Under the pieces are notes generated by a model. That model searched no databases. It saw nothing but the letters and a program-made list of their open reading frames with translations, and was not told the origin of the DNA. DNA of 64,000 bases from the NCBI RefSeq assembly GCF_002002735.1, contig NZ_MUNY01000042.1, positions 1 through 64,000 on the forward strand, written 5' to 3'. The translations under genes were made by a program, and so were the position numbers. Below, piece by piece: positions 44,085 to 52,291 of the stretch. How positions within the stretch are numbered: position 1 is the first letter of the stretch; each line of letters opens with the position of its first letter. Source of the DNA: Algoriphagus sp. A40 (GTDB lineage Bacteria; Bacteroidota; Bacteroidia; Cytophagales; Cyclobacteriaceae).

Positions 44085-44897
44085 TTAGTCCTCAAAAATT
44101 ATTTGTTGTTCTAAAAAGTATTTCGTTTCCAAAAGTTGTTTGCAAACTTTGCTTACAATTTCTTCTTGGCTTTGCAACACTTGTGTTGTAGGCTGTTGCT
44201 CCATTCCATTTTTCTTTTTCAATGGCTTACTATATTCTTTAAAGAGCTTATCATAGTTGTCAGGGAAAAACAATTTTGTGTTTGGGTAAATGCTTTTCAT
44301 TTTCAAGTATTCATTCAGTCCTACAAAATCGTAATCAGGGCAAAAGAGAATTTCATTTGTTTCAATGCTCTTTAAGTTTTCAATACCTATTCTTCCGTAA
44401 ATGTGAATGAAAGTGTATTCCCTGCTGATTGTCTTTTCTGCTACCATAAAGCAATCTAAATTTTCAACGAAACAAAGTTTGTCAGTTTTCAACTGATTCA
44501 ATTGAATAGCGAAAACATTAAACTTCGTGGTCAGTTCTAATAAATTCAATTCTGAATTATTGGCAACAATTGTATTGCTGCCCCGCAGCAATACAATTCT
44601 TTGGCTTTCTTTTTTCCTGCCTTTGCTGTCTCTTAATGATTTGGCATTTTGAATAGCCGTAAACCTGTCGCTTATTTCATTTGGAAAAGAATTTATGAAA
44701 TGCTGTTTTAAATGCTCCTCATTTACCACTTCATAAAACTTGCCTTTGTTTACTGCGGTTTTCAGTTCTATAAACTTTGCGGTTTCCAGAATTTGAAAAT
44801 CTTTTGAACGCAAAATAGTCTTAGCAATGCCGCTTTGCGGCATTCGCTTAACTTCTATTAGTTCTTTCAAAAAATTATGAAACAGTAGGTTTTGCAT
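44085..44897 (-). CDS. jetD: Toprim nuclease, JetD-like, short form
   Basis: This 270-residue protein keeps the Toprim signature of the JetD/DUF2220 domain: Glu145 in CFVENLDCFM and Asp188-x-Asp190 in LFCPDYDFVGLNEYL, spaced as in JetD proteins. The N-terminal part is much shorter than the DUF3322 domain of classical JetD (which gives about 400 residues in total). JetD cuts plasmid DNA in Wadjet systems after loop extrusion by the SMC complex. The start overlaps the SMC-like gene by 23 bp; a start at residue 19 would remove that overlap. Confidence 0.65.
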   Translation of the reverse strand: MQNLLFHNFLKELIEVKRMPQSGIAKTILRSKDFQILETAKFIELKTAVNKGKFYEVVNEEHLKQHFINSFPNEISDRFTAIQNAKSLRDSKGRKKESQRIVLLRGSNTIVANNSELNLLELTTKFNVFAIQLNQLKTDKLCFVENLDCFMVAEKTISREYTFIHIYGRIGIENLKSIETNEILFCPDYDFVGLNEYLKMKSIYPNTKLFFPDNYDKLFKEYSKPLKKKNGMEQQPTTQVLQSQEEIVSKVCKQLLETKYFLEQQIIFED

Positions 44898-47574
44898 TTT
44901 TATATCTGATACTTTTTACATTGGCACTATCCACTTTTAGCGGTTGTTTCTTTGATGCTTTTTTAATCACATAATATTTTTCAATTCCTTCAATTTGGCG
45001 TGGTGCTGCAAAGATTGGAATGAAGTTATACTTGATGCAATAGTTTATTATTTGACGAACATTGTGAGGTCCAATTTCTCCTAACTCGTCAATGTAAAGA
45101 ACAATTTTATTGTCGGGTGCATTCTCTACTAAACGCTTAATGATACTTAGGAAAAGAAAAAGTTTCAAAACTCTGTCGGTTGCTCTTGATTCAACTTGCT
45201 TACCCAAATCAATTGGCGGTTTCTTTACTCCATCAATTTCAATTGAAATTTTCAATTGAAACAGTTCAGTAAATTTTATTTCCTTATTCTCTCTGATTTT
45301 ATCTTCTAATGCTTTGATGCTTTCGGCTTGCTCTAAAGAAGTAGTAAACAAATCTGCTTTGTTGTCAAGTTTGGAAATTCTTGTGAGGGCTTGTATTTCC
45401 TTTTGAACGTCAGAAGCAACAATAGAAAGTTTGGTAATGTTTGAAACTGGAAAGTCCGCTAACTCTTTGTTGTAGTCGGTAATGAAGCGTTGGAAGTGAT
45501 TGTATTTGTCTAAAAAATCACTGGTCGGTTTTGTAAACTCTGTATAAACAAGCTGCAACAAATCTTTGTAAATGGCATCAAGGTCTTTGATGTTGTCAAT
45601 CTTCTGTTGCACCTTCTGAATAAATCTGTCAATGTCTTTCTCATCAATTTTCAAGTCTTTGTTTACAAAAACATAAAGCTCAAATCTTGAATGCTCTTTT
45701 TTATTGAGTTCACCGATTTGCTTTAGCAATTCGGTGTATGATTCATCAATATTTTTATTGAGAATAGCATCTGTTAGCGGTAAATCAAAATCCTTAGCCC
45801 TATCAAAATGTTCCTTTAATATTCGGTCTCTTGCTTTGAAATCATCTCTTTTCTTTTCTTCTCCACTAAGAAGGAGTTGAACATTTTTTATTTCCTGCTC
45901 TGTTTCAAAAGCTTTTGCTTTTGATTCAAGTTCTTTGCCTTTATAATCGTTAATGAGTTGTTGAACTGAATCTCTTTCAGAAATTATCAAATCTCGGCAC
46001 TCAATTTTTTCAAAAAGTTGTTGCTTCTCGGTTAGTTGCTTTTCTACTTCTTTTTGGTCTTGCTCTTTTTTAGTCGTTTCCTTTACAAATTCTAAGGTTT
46101 TTTGTTTTTCTCCTAACTGTTTTTTTGCAGTCTTTAAAAATTCTTTTACATCGTCAATTGTTTCTATCGGCTCAATTTCTAATCCGTCAATTTTGATTTC
46201 TCCATCAAATATTTTCAGTAAATCGGTTGTTTCAGTTACTTTTTTTAGTAAGGCTTTGTTGGAATTTAGAGCTAAAATTTTGGGACTTAAAATGCTGTTT
46301 AATTTTCTTTTGACTTCAATATTGTCAGAAATATTTTGTCCAAGTATTTTATCAAAGTCTTTTTCCTTTTTTACTAATTGTGAGATTTGGGTTTCAAGTT
46401 TACCGATTTCAGTTTGAAGTTGATTTGCAGTCAACTTTTCTTTTTGTATTTTCTGTAACTCCGATAAGAGGTTTGTGTTTTCTTCCTTTAATCTGCTCAA
46501 ATCATTTAATAATCCGTCATATGGCAAACTTCCTTTTTTATATTGGTCTATTAAATCAAGTTCAGCATTATGTTTTTTAAGGTTTTTTTCTTCTCCTTCG
46601 GCAAGTGTCGCAAATTTTATTTCATTTTGTTTTTGCTCTGTGTATTGTGTTCTAAAGGTAGTAGAAAGTTTCGTTTGTATTGTTCGGATGCCTCGCATCA
46701 AATCGCTATCATAATTTAATTGTGTTGCAATGTCCTTTGTTTCCTTATTGAATTGTTGAATAAAAGTGTTTTTCAATTCAGCACAAAGTCGATTGATAGC
46801 ATTATAATCATCATTTGCCTTTTTTAAAAACTTAAATTCTTCAAGTATGCCTCGTAGGTTTTTTACTTCAAGTTCTGTTTCTCTTAGTTTCTCAACTTTT
46901 CTGTTTGTGTTATTCGCAAAAACCTGTAGTGTTTCTTCGCTAACATTTGCAGCAATGGTTAGTGCTTCTTTAAACTTTGGTTCGTCAATGTCGCTTGATT
47001 TTAAAAGAAGATGATAGATTTTTGTAAAACTGTTGCTGTGAGATTTTCCAACCCTTGTAATTTTATCAGTTGTCAAAACAACAGGCTTGTTGTCTGCTTT
47101 TTTACTGTAAACTCTGTCGTAAAGTTCGTCAGCCTTTAGTTGCTCTGGCTTGGATTGGGTTTTCAAAAGAAGTGTCGCCACAATCTTCTCAAAACTGATA
47201 GGGGCGAAGCCCCTATCAGTTTTTTCAAAAAAGTATTCTTCGTTGTATGATGAGTTGAATTTGTAATACTCTAATTCAAAGTTTCCGTTTGCTTTTACTA
47301 AAATGCAGTATGTGTAACCGCTTTTGTTGATTTCAAAAATTACGAAACTTTGATTGACTGTCTTGAAGTAGTGCTTTATAGATTCTTTTAATTTTCGTTC
47401 ACCTTCAAACAGCATTTGTCCCTGGTCAATGATGTAAAGAAAATTGAGAGTGTTAATTAGGGAACTCTTACCAACATTACTGTCAGCCTCCAACTGTATG
47501 CTGGTCGTGTCGCCTATTAAGATGTCGGCTTTTGAATAGAGTTCTGAGTTTATAATTATTATTCTGTTTAACAT
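44875..47574 (-). CDS. jetC: SMC/MukB-like coiled-coil ATPase, JetC type
   Basis: The 899-residue ATPase starts with a strand-loop region and a P-loop ADSNVGKSS at residues 30-38, in which the usual first Gly is Ala. Residues about 210-770 are long charged coiled coils with a hinge-like break near the middle. The C-terminal head has Walker B IVLYIDELGE with Asp829 and Glu830, and PIFAAPRQIEGIEKYYVI. I see no LSGGQ-like signature; the corresponding place reads SRATDRVLKLFLFLS. It is shorter than MukB or JetC proteins (about 1100 or more). It is the first gene of the operon and is AT-rich. Confidence 0.7.
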   Translation of the reverse strand: MLNRIIIINSELYSKADILIGDTTSIQLEADSNVGKSSLINTLNFLYIIDQGQMLFEGERKLKESIKHYFKTVNQSFVIFEINKSGYTYCILVKANGNFELEYYKFNSSYNEEYFFEKTDRGFAPISFEKIVATLLLKTQSKPEQLKADELYDRVYSKKADNKPVVLTTDKITRVGKSHSNSFTKIYHLLLKSSDIDEPKFKEALTIAANVSEETLQVFANNTNRKVEKLRETELEVKNLRGILEEFKFLKKANDDYNAINRLCAELKNTFIQQFNKETKDIATQLNYDSDLMRGIRTIQTKLSTTFRTQYTEQKQNEIKFATLAEGEEKNLKKHNAELDLIDQYKKGSLPYDGLLNDLSRLKEENTNLLSELQKIQKEKLTANQLQTEIGKLETQISQLVKKEKDFDKILGQNISDNIEVKRKLNSILSPKILALNSNKALLKKVTETTDLLKIFDGEIKIDGLEIEPIETIDDVKEFLKTAKKQLGEKQKTLEFVKETTKKEQDQKEVEKQLTEKQQLFEKIECRDLIISERDSVQQLINDYKGKELESKAKAFETEQEIKNVQLLLSGEEKKRDDFKARDRILKEHFDRAKDFDLPLTDAILNKNIDESYTELLKQIGELNKKEHSRFELYVFVNKDLKIDEKDIDRFIQKVQQKIDNIKDLDAIYKDLLQLVYTEFTKPTSDFLDKYNHFQRFITDYNKELADFPVSNITKLSIVASDVQKEIQALTRISKLDNKADLFTTSLEQAESIKALEDKIRENKEIKFTELFQLKISIEIDGVKKPPIDLGKQVESRATDRVLKLFLFLSIIKRLVENAPDNKIVLYIDELGEIGPHNVRQIINYCIKYNFIPIFAAPRQIEGIEKYYVIKKASKKQPLKVDSANVKSIRYKNAKPTVS

Positions 47575-47991
47575 TATCGGAAGTCTTAAAAGTTAGTAAC
47601 AAATAAATGAATGCTTTCGAGTGTTTGGTGCGGTTGGGCAAAAGCCAATGTGCTTCAAATTGCGTTGTTTGTGTGTCGGCTTTGCAGGTCTTTTGATTTT
47701 GCGTAGGGTTGCCTTTTCCATTTGGTCACTGTATATAATTGTTTAACTTTCGGTTTTTTAGGGTTTATGGTAACACCTTGACACCCCCATCAGAAATCTT
47801 TCATAAGCTATCTAATTCAGGAATCAATCGACCCCCAACTTTTAAAAACACATATCAATTACCTCTCGGATTATGTCTCAAATTACACCTTTCTTCGTTT
47901 ACCTATAACTTCCTTAAAAAAAAATTCCGAGGATATAGAGAAATTGACAAAACTTGTCAGGCTTTTATATCTCTCCCACACAAAAACTCAT
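47575..47991. other. Gene-free interval upstream of the condensin operon
   Basis: About 420 bp without a supportable gene. It must contain the promoter of the minus-strand condensin operon. The palindromic stretch at 47632-47690 is the only structure I see; from 47740 on the sequence is AT-rich with a long A run near 47917. Confidence 0.5.
47632..47690. repeat. Weak imperfect palindrome upstream of the condensin operon
   Basis: GGTTGGGCAAAAGCC at the left and GGCTTTGCAGGTC at the right are imperfect inverted repeats flanking CTTCAAATTGCGTTG. In size and placement it recalls the cassette palindromes at 13-15 kb, though sequence identity is low. Confidence 0.35.
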
Positions 47992-48028
47992 AAAAGCAAA
48001 AAAGCCCAACCTTCTGGCTGGGCTTTTA
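47992..48028 (-). terminator. Terminator of the giant-protein operon
   Basis: Read on the minus strand, AAAAGCCCA and TGGGCTTTT (48019-48027 with 48000-48008) form a 9-bp stem followed by a T-rich run. It lies 21 bp after the stop of the 1406-residue protein. Confidence 0.8.
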
Positions 48029-48048
48029 CATAGGGAGGGTTCAGCAAC

Positions 48049-51000
48049 TTACTCACAAGTTGGGCAGCAGACAAACGGCACCTTGGTCAGCGGAGAGGTT
48101 CTTAGAATCCTGAAATTCCCAAGACTGTTACCCAAATCCTCCCGGTCATCGGGGGTCGCGGTACCTGTTGCATGCATCATTCTTTGGGTGGCAAGCATAG
48201 CATCGGCGTTGTCGCCTGAAGTATTTCTGGCTCGGAAAAAATTCATGTGCTGAGCCAGATTGGTAATATTTCCAAACACTTCGACCACCAACACGCTCAA
48301 GGGACTATCTTCTGGTAATCCGAGATCCGTCAAATACCCGGCAATTTCCTGCGAAGTAAAGACGGCAGTTCCCACAGGATGCGATTCTTTGATATAAGCC
48401 AAGAGGTTCGCTGTTGATAGCTGCGGACTCACCTTAAACTGGCCAACTTCATACTTTGCCAGGCTTGGCATAAAATAGGTCTGTTGAGTCAGATCATTGA
48501 TTTTTTTCAATGATTTTGGATCGGTATTCACCCGTACATCTATCCGCATCCTTCGCTCAGCGAGCAAAATATTCCGATGGTCCAGTCCATCTGCCTGATG
48601 AACCTGCGCATAAAGCAAGGTCCAAAGGCTGGTGCGGGGAGGCTTTGAGGTTACATTTTTCCCCTGGAAAACCGCCTTGGCGAAAGGTGCCGAGACATAC
48701 ATGTGGTTTTCATTTCTATTGAGCGAGCAAAGTAAAGTCGGAACCGGATGCTGCATCCCAGTCACCCGAAGTTCTCTACCAAACCTCCCCTGCGCAGTTG
48801 ACCATAGGTTTCCTTTGGGGACACCATTGATCAATTCAAAATCCAGGACTGAGCTAAACTCCATTCCATCGAGCTCATCATCTTCTGCTTCCCGATCGAT
48901 AAAATGCGCATGACCAACCCGGAATTCATAGGTGTAAAAGCCGAACATTTCCGGACTTTCCGGATGCATACCCGGAGGAATTGGCAGCAAATAGTGCTTA
49001 TCGCTGTCCGTGGATTTGACCATCATCTGCATGGCATCCAGTCCGGATTTGTCGTCACTTTGACCGGGAATAATCCTTCGCATCAGCTCAGGATCAAGAC
49101 TTAGGGAGGATTCCTCAGGTATCTGAAAGAGATCCCAGTCGTTGTTGGAAATCAGCTGATCGGGGGCATTCGCCAGCATCCGGCAAAAATACCCATCATC
49201 CGGATTTTGGATCGCCTCTTCAAATTCCACCCAAAGGAACCTTTTCCTGGCTTCGGTACTGCTGTAATCTTCCGCTCGGTCATAGGGTGAAAATGCCAAT
49301 CCCACACTCACGATTTTCGGGGTTTGTGCAGGAATCAGCACAGTCGGCAGCTTCAGCAGATCTGTGGTCACCGGATCTGGAACGGCATGACCCTTTTTCA
49401 TTTTTGGCACCAAAGTATATTCAGCCCAAAGTTCATCCGGATACCTCAATTCGCTGGTTCCCGGCCTAAAGCGCTCATTCTTTGGCTCCAAAGCATCAAT
49501 GAAAATAACCCGGGTATAGTGCCTGTTGACCGAATCAAAGCTGTCCGCCTGCAAAGCCTCGAAGGAAACGGTATGCTTGATTTCGATGTCATCGAGGTAG
49601 TCATTTTCCCTGATCTCCTTTTTGGGTTCTCTTCTGAATCGGTGTTTTCTTTGGATGACAAAAGCAACATCCTCGTGACCATCCCAAGTCCAATCCCGGT
49701 TGAGTTGGTAGCTGAGGCAAGTCACCCAGTGGTAATAGAGGTCGGATTTGGTGGCAAAAGTGATGCTGCTGCCATCCGGAGCTAACGAATGCCTGATTCT
49801 GGCGCTGCAACCGAAGGCTACCCGCTCCCCTTTTTTGGCCATCAGAGTCAAACCTTTGGACTCCAATCCCAAAGAATCCGCCAATCGCTTGACTACATCG
49901 GGTTGATCATTTTCAGATCTTCGTCGAAGTCTGGCACCGAGGGTGATTTGCTTGGTGGTTGGAATCGGATCTGGTTTGAGATAAAGCGCCTGGAGTTCAG
50001 GGACATTTTTGTAAGGCAAAAGAAGCACATCCTCATTCTGAGTTTCTTTGTAAAACATCAATTGCTGAACCTTGCCAAACCTGCTGTCTTTGTCTTCGTC
50101 CGAGTCAATGATCCCGAAATAGATCTCTTCAGGTTCTTCCGAAGAAGCAACTGCACGCAACGAAACTCTAACCTGACGTCCTGTCGGTAAGACCAAGGCA
50201 TTTGCCGAAAGTTGATCGAATAGTAGTTTTTGGGATAAAAAGGGATCAGCCGGTTCGGTCAAATTAAGAACGGGCACATCAATGAAATTGATCGGCAACT
50301 CTATTTTTCCATCAAATTCTGCAGGAAAATCCCATTCCCTTGAATACAAAGGAATATAAGAATCTCTTCCTGATCGACTGAGTTGGGTATCCATTCGAAG
50401 CGATTTTACCTCCACGAGGATCTTGATCTTGTGAACATCGGGATCAGGAAGCGCTGGCTTCAAACCCATTGCACCGAATTGCAACCCCTTCAGCATGGCG
50501 ATCGGATCCTGTCCGATTTGCTGATACTTGTCCGTAAAAACTACCGAAGGATATTCTAACAGCGGCCGCTCGATCTGAAGCACGACATTGTCGCTGAATT
50601 CGGTGTCATCCGGATCTGCAGAGTTGAAAAAGTTTACTTTGTGCTCTTTAAGTCCCTCAGGTTTCTCTATTCTGAGCATACCCGGATTGACAAATCGCTT
50701 AAAAGAAACAGAGGTGTTCGGGCTGGGTGCAGGGTTGAGAGGCTCATCTTCCAAACTTGGACCTCCTCCAGAAATATCCGCCAACCTGATCCGGAATCGA
50801 TAGGTATTCCCATACCTCAACTGGGTCTGTATTTGCCCAGGACTCAAGGCACTGTTGGGTGTCACTTGGCCGGACTGAGGACCCGATTGTACTCTGCCAT
50901 TAGGTTGATCGGTCCGATAGATTTCCATCGCATCCTTGTCCTCGGTAGCCATGCTTTTCCCGATCCAATAGGCATAGTACATCGGCAGCCAATAGCCATC

Positions 51001-52269
51001 GCTTTTGGGTCCTGCGATCTTGGTTGGATAGACCTGATAGGGAAGCTCAGCCGTCTGGTTGGCAAAAGTTCCAGCCAAGCCGCCCTGAGCAGCATTGACT
51101 TGAACGACATTGAGACTTTCCCAAGGAGCTCCTGCTATAGCTTGCTGGACATCAATATGATATCCCAAGACTCCAAGTGGCGCATCGAGCCGCTTGCCGG
51201 AACCAAGCGCATCACCCGGATTTTCGAGAATTTGTCTCAGATACCAGACCAAAATCTGCTCATCATCCCAGCCCATCCGAATCCCGGAATCGGATTGAGG
51301 TGGAAGTCCGTCGGGTGCTTCCTCCAACAAGTTTCCGCTTTCGGCCTGATTGGCGTGGACGATTTTGGCAAAGCCATCATTATAAAGGTGTGCCTCCAAA
51401 AACAGTTCATCCCAAGGGCCCACAGGAATCGGTTCGGTCAGTTCGGTGGATTTCTGGTAAAGGACAGGAAACAAGACCGGAGCAAAAACGGGTCTATCCT
51501 CTCCGATCACCAAATCAGGAATTTTTGCAGCGTACCGCTTAACCAGCGGTCCGTCCGCAGCTTCCAACAAAGCAGTTTGGGCTGTTTCGTAATCTCCACC
51601 AACGATATCCGCATAAAGATATCCTCCGTTATCAAACCAGCCTGGTTCCACTTCCAATTGCACTTCGTAGATCATTCCACAGGCCTTGGCCAAGATCGGC
51701 TGGCGAAGGATATTTGCAAAGACCTTTCCCCAACTGACGCTATTTTTGGGGGCATAATTTAGGATCAAATCCACTTTGTCCCTTACTGCGCAGTGATAGG
51801 AATCATCCGTGACCGCATTGGGATGGCGGGGTTGTGTAAAATTGAACCTGCTGCGGTAGGAAAGTGGGAGGTATTTTTTGATGCCCCGCTTTCCGGCTTG
51901 GTCTAAAGGCACAGGATCCGGAAGTTTGTCCGTGTTGTCGGTTATCGTAAACGATGCCGCAATCTGTTGGAGGACAGTTGATTTATTCGCCGCAGGAATT
52001 TCGATCACGTCTCTGAGGATCGGCATTCTGCTTGCGGCAGTGGCGTTACTCAAAGGAAAGTCATCAGTTCCCTTTACAATTGCGAACATAAATTTGGGCT
52101 GCAGGTTAGCAAATCCGGGTACCTGTGTTGGATTGGGATTCCCAAGTCCCGTCGGCCAATTGGCAAAAGGATCGCTGTTTCTGGGTACTACTACAATATT
52201 GACAGTCAACACATTTCCTACAAGTCTCTGAGGAAAGGTCATTAGGGTTAGAATTCGTCTTGGTTCCAT
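48049..52269 (-). CDS. Giant hypothetical protein, 1406 aa, second gene of pair
   Basis: I do not recognise this protein. It has no signal peptide, no clear membrane helix and no known catalytic motif. The N-terminus (MEPRRILTLMTFPQRLVGNVLTVNIVVVPRNSDP) and most of the chain look like beta strands with many Pro, Asp and Gly loops, for example YGNTYRFRIRLADISGGGPSLED, typical of stacked beta domains. Arg-rich segments occur in the middle (HRFRREPKKEI). The C-terminus ends with FVCCPTCE, a possible metal or disulfide site. It follows the 1788-residue gene by 22 bp. Base composition is less AT-rich than the condensin block. Confidence 0.75.
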   Translation of the reverse strand: MEPRRILTLMTFPQRLVGNVLTVNIVVVPRNSDPFANWPTGLGNPNPTQVPGFANLQPKFMFAIVKGTDDFPLSNATAASRMPILRDVIEIPAANKSTVLQQIAASFTITDNTDKLPDPVPLDQAGKRGIKKYLPLSYRSRFNFTQPRHPNAVTDDSYHCAVRDKVDLILNYAPKNSVSWGKVFANILRQPILAKACGMIYEVQLEVEPGWFDNGGYLYADIVGGDYETAQTALLEAADGPLVKRYAAKIPDLVIGEDRPVFAPVLFPVLYQKSTELTEPIPVGPWDELFLEAHLYNDGFAKIVHANQAESGNLLEEAPDGLPPQSDSGIRMGWDDEQILVWYLRQILENPGDALGSGKRLDAPLGVLGYHIDVQQAIAGAPWESLNVVQVNAAQGGLAGTFANQTAELPYQVYPTKIAGPKSDGYWLPMYYAYWIGKSMATEDKDAMEIYRTDQPNGRVQSGPQSGQVTPNSALSPGQIQTQLRYGNTYRFRIRLADISGGGPSLEDEPLNPAPSPNTSVSFKRFVNPGMLRIEKPEGLKEHKVNFFNSADPDDTEFSDNVVLQIERPLLEYPSVVFTDKYQQIGQDPIAMLKGLQFGAMGLKPALPDPDVHKIKILVEVKSLRMDTQLSRSGRDSYIPLYSREWDFPAEFDGKIELPINFIDVPVLNLTEPADPFLSQKLLFDQLSANALVLPTGRQVRVSLRAVASSEEPEEIYFGIIDSDEDKDSRFGKVQQLMFYKETQNEDVLLLPYKNVPELQALYLKPDPIPTTKQITLGARLRRRSENDQPDVVKRLADSLGLESKGLTLMAKKGERVAFGCSARIRHSLAPDGSSITFATKSDLYYHWVTCLSYQLNRDWTWDGHEDVAFVIQRKHRFRREPKKEIRENDYLDDIEIKHTVSFEALQADSFDSVNRHYTRVIFIDALEPKNERFRPGTSELRYPDELWAEYTLVPKMKKGHAVPDPVTTDLLKLPTVLIPAQTPKIVSVGLAFSPYDRAEDYSSTEARKRFLWVEFEEAIQNPDDGYFCRMLANAPDQLISNNDWDLFQIPEESSLSLDPELMRRIIPGQSDDKSGLDAMQMMVKSTDSDKHYLLPIPPGMHPESPEMFGFYTYEFRVGHAHFIDREAEDDELDGMEFSSVLDFELINGVPKGNLWSTAQGRFGRELRVTGMQHPVPTLLCSLNRNENHMYVSAPFAKAVFQGKNVTSKPPRTSLWTLLYAQVHQADGLDHRNILLAERRMRIDVRVNTDPKSLKKINDLTQQTYFMPSLAKYEVGQFKVSPQLSTANLLAYIKESHPVGTAVFTSQEIAGYLTDLGLPEDSPLSVLVVEVFGNITNLAQHMNFFRARNTSGDNADAMLATQRMMHATGTATPDDREDLGNSLGNFRILRTSPLTKVPFVCCPTCE

Positions 52270-52291
52270 GTCGAAAAGATTAGAGAAAAAA

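Noticed and set aside
47739..47993. 84-codon plus-strand frame upstream of the giant-protein terminator
   Set aside because: There are no domain features, the composition is atypical, and the frame runs toward a minus-strand terminator. It is probably non-coding.
50641..51762. 373-codon plus-strand frame inside the 1406-residue gene
   Set aside because: It lies opposite a continuous 1406-codon frame and has an Arg/Ser/Ile-rich, low-information composition typical of shadow frames.
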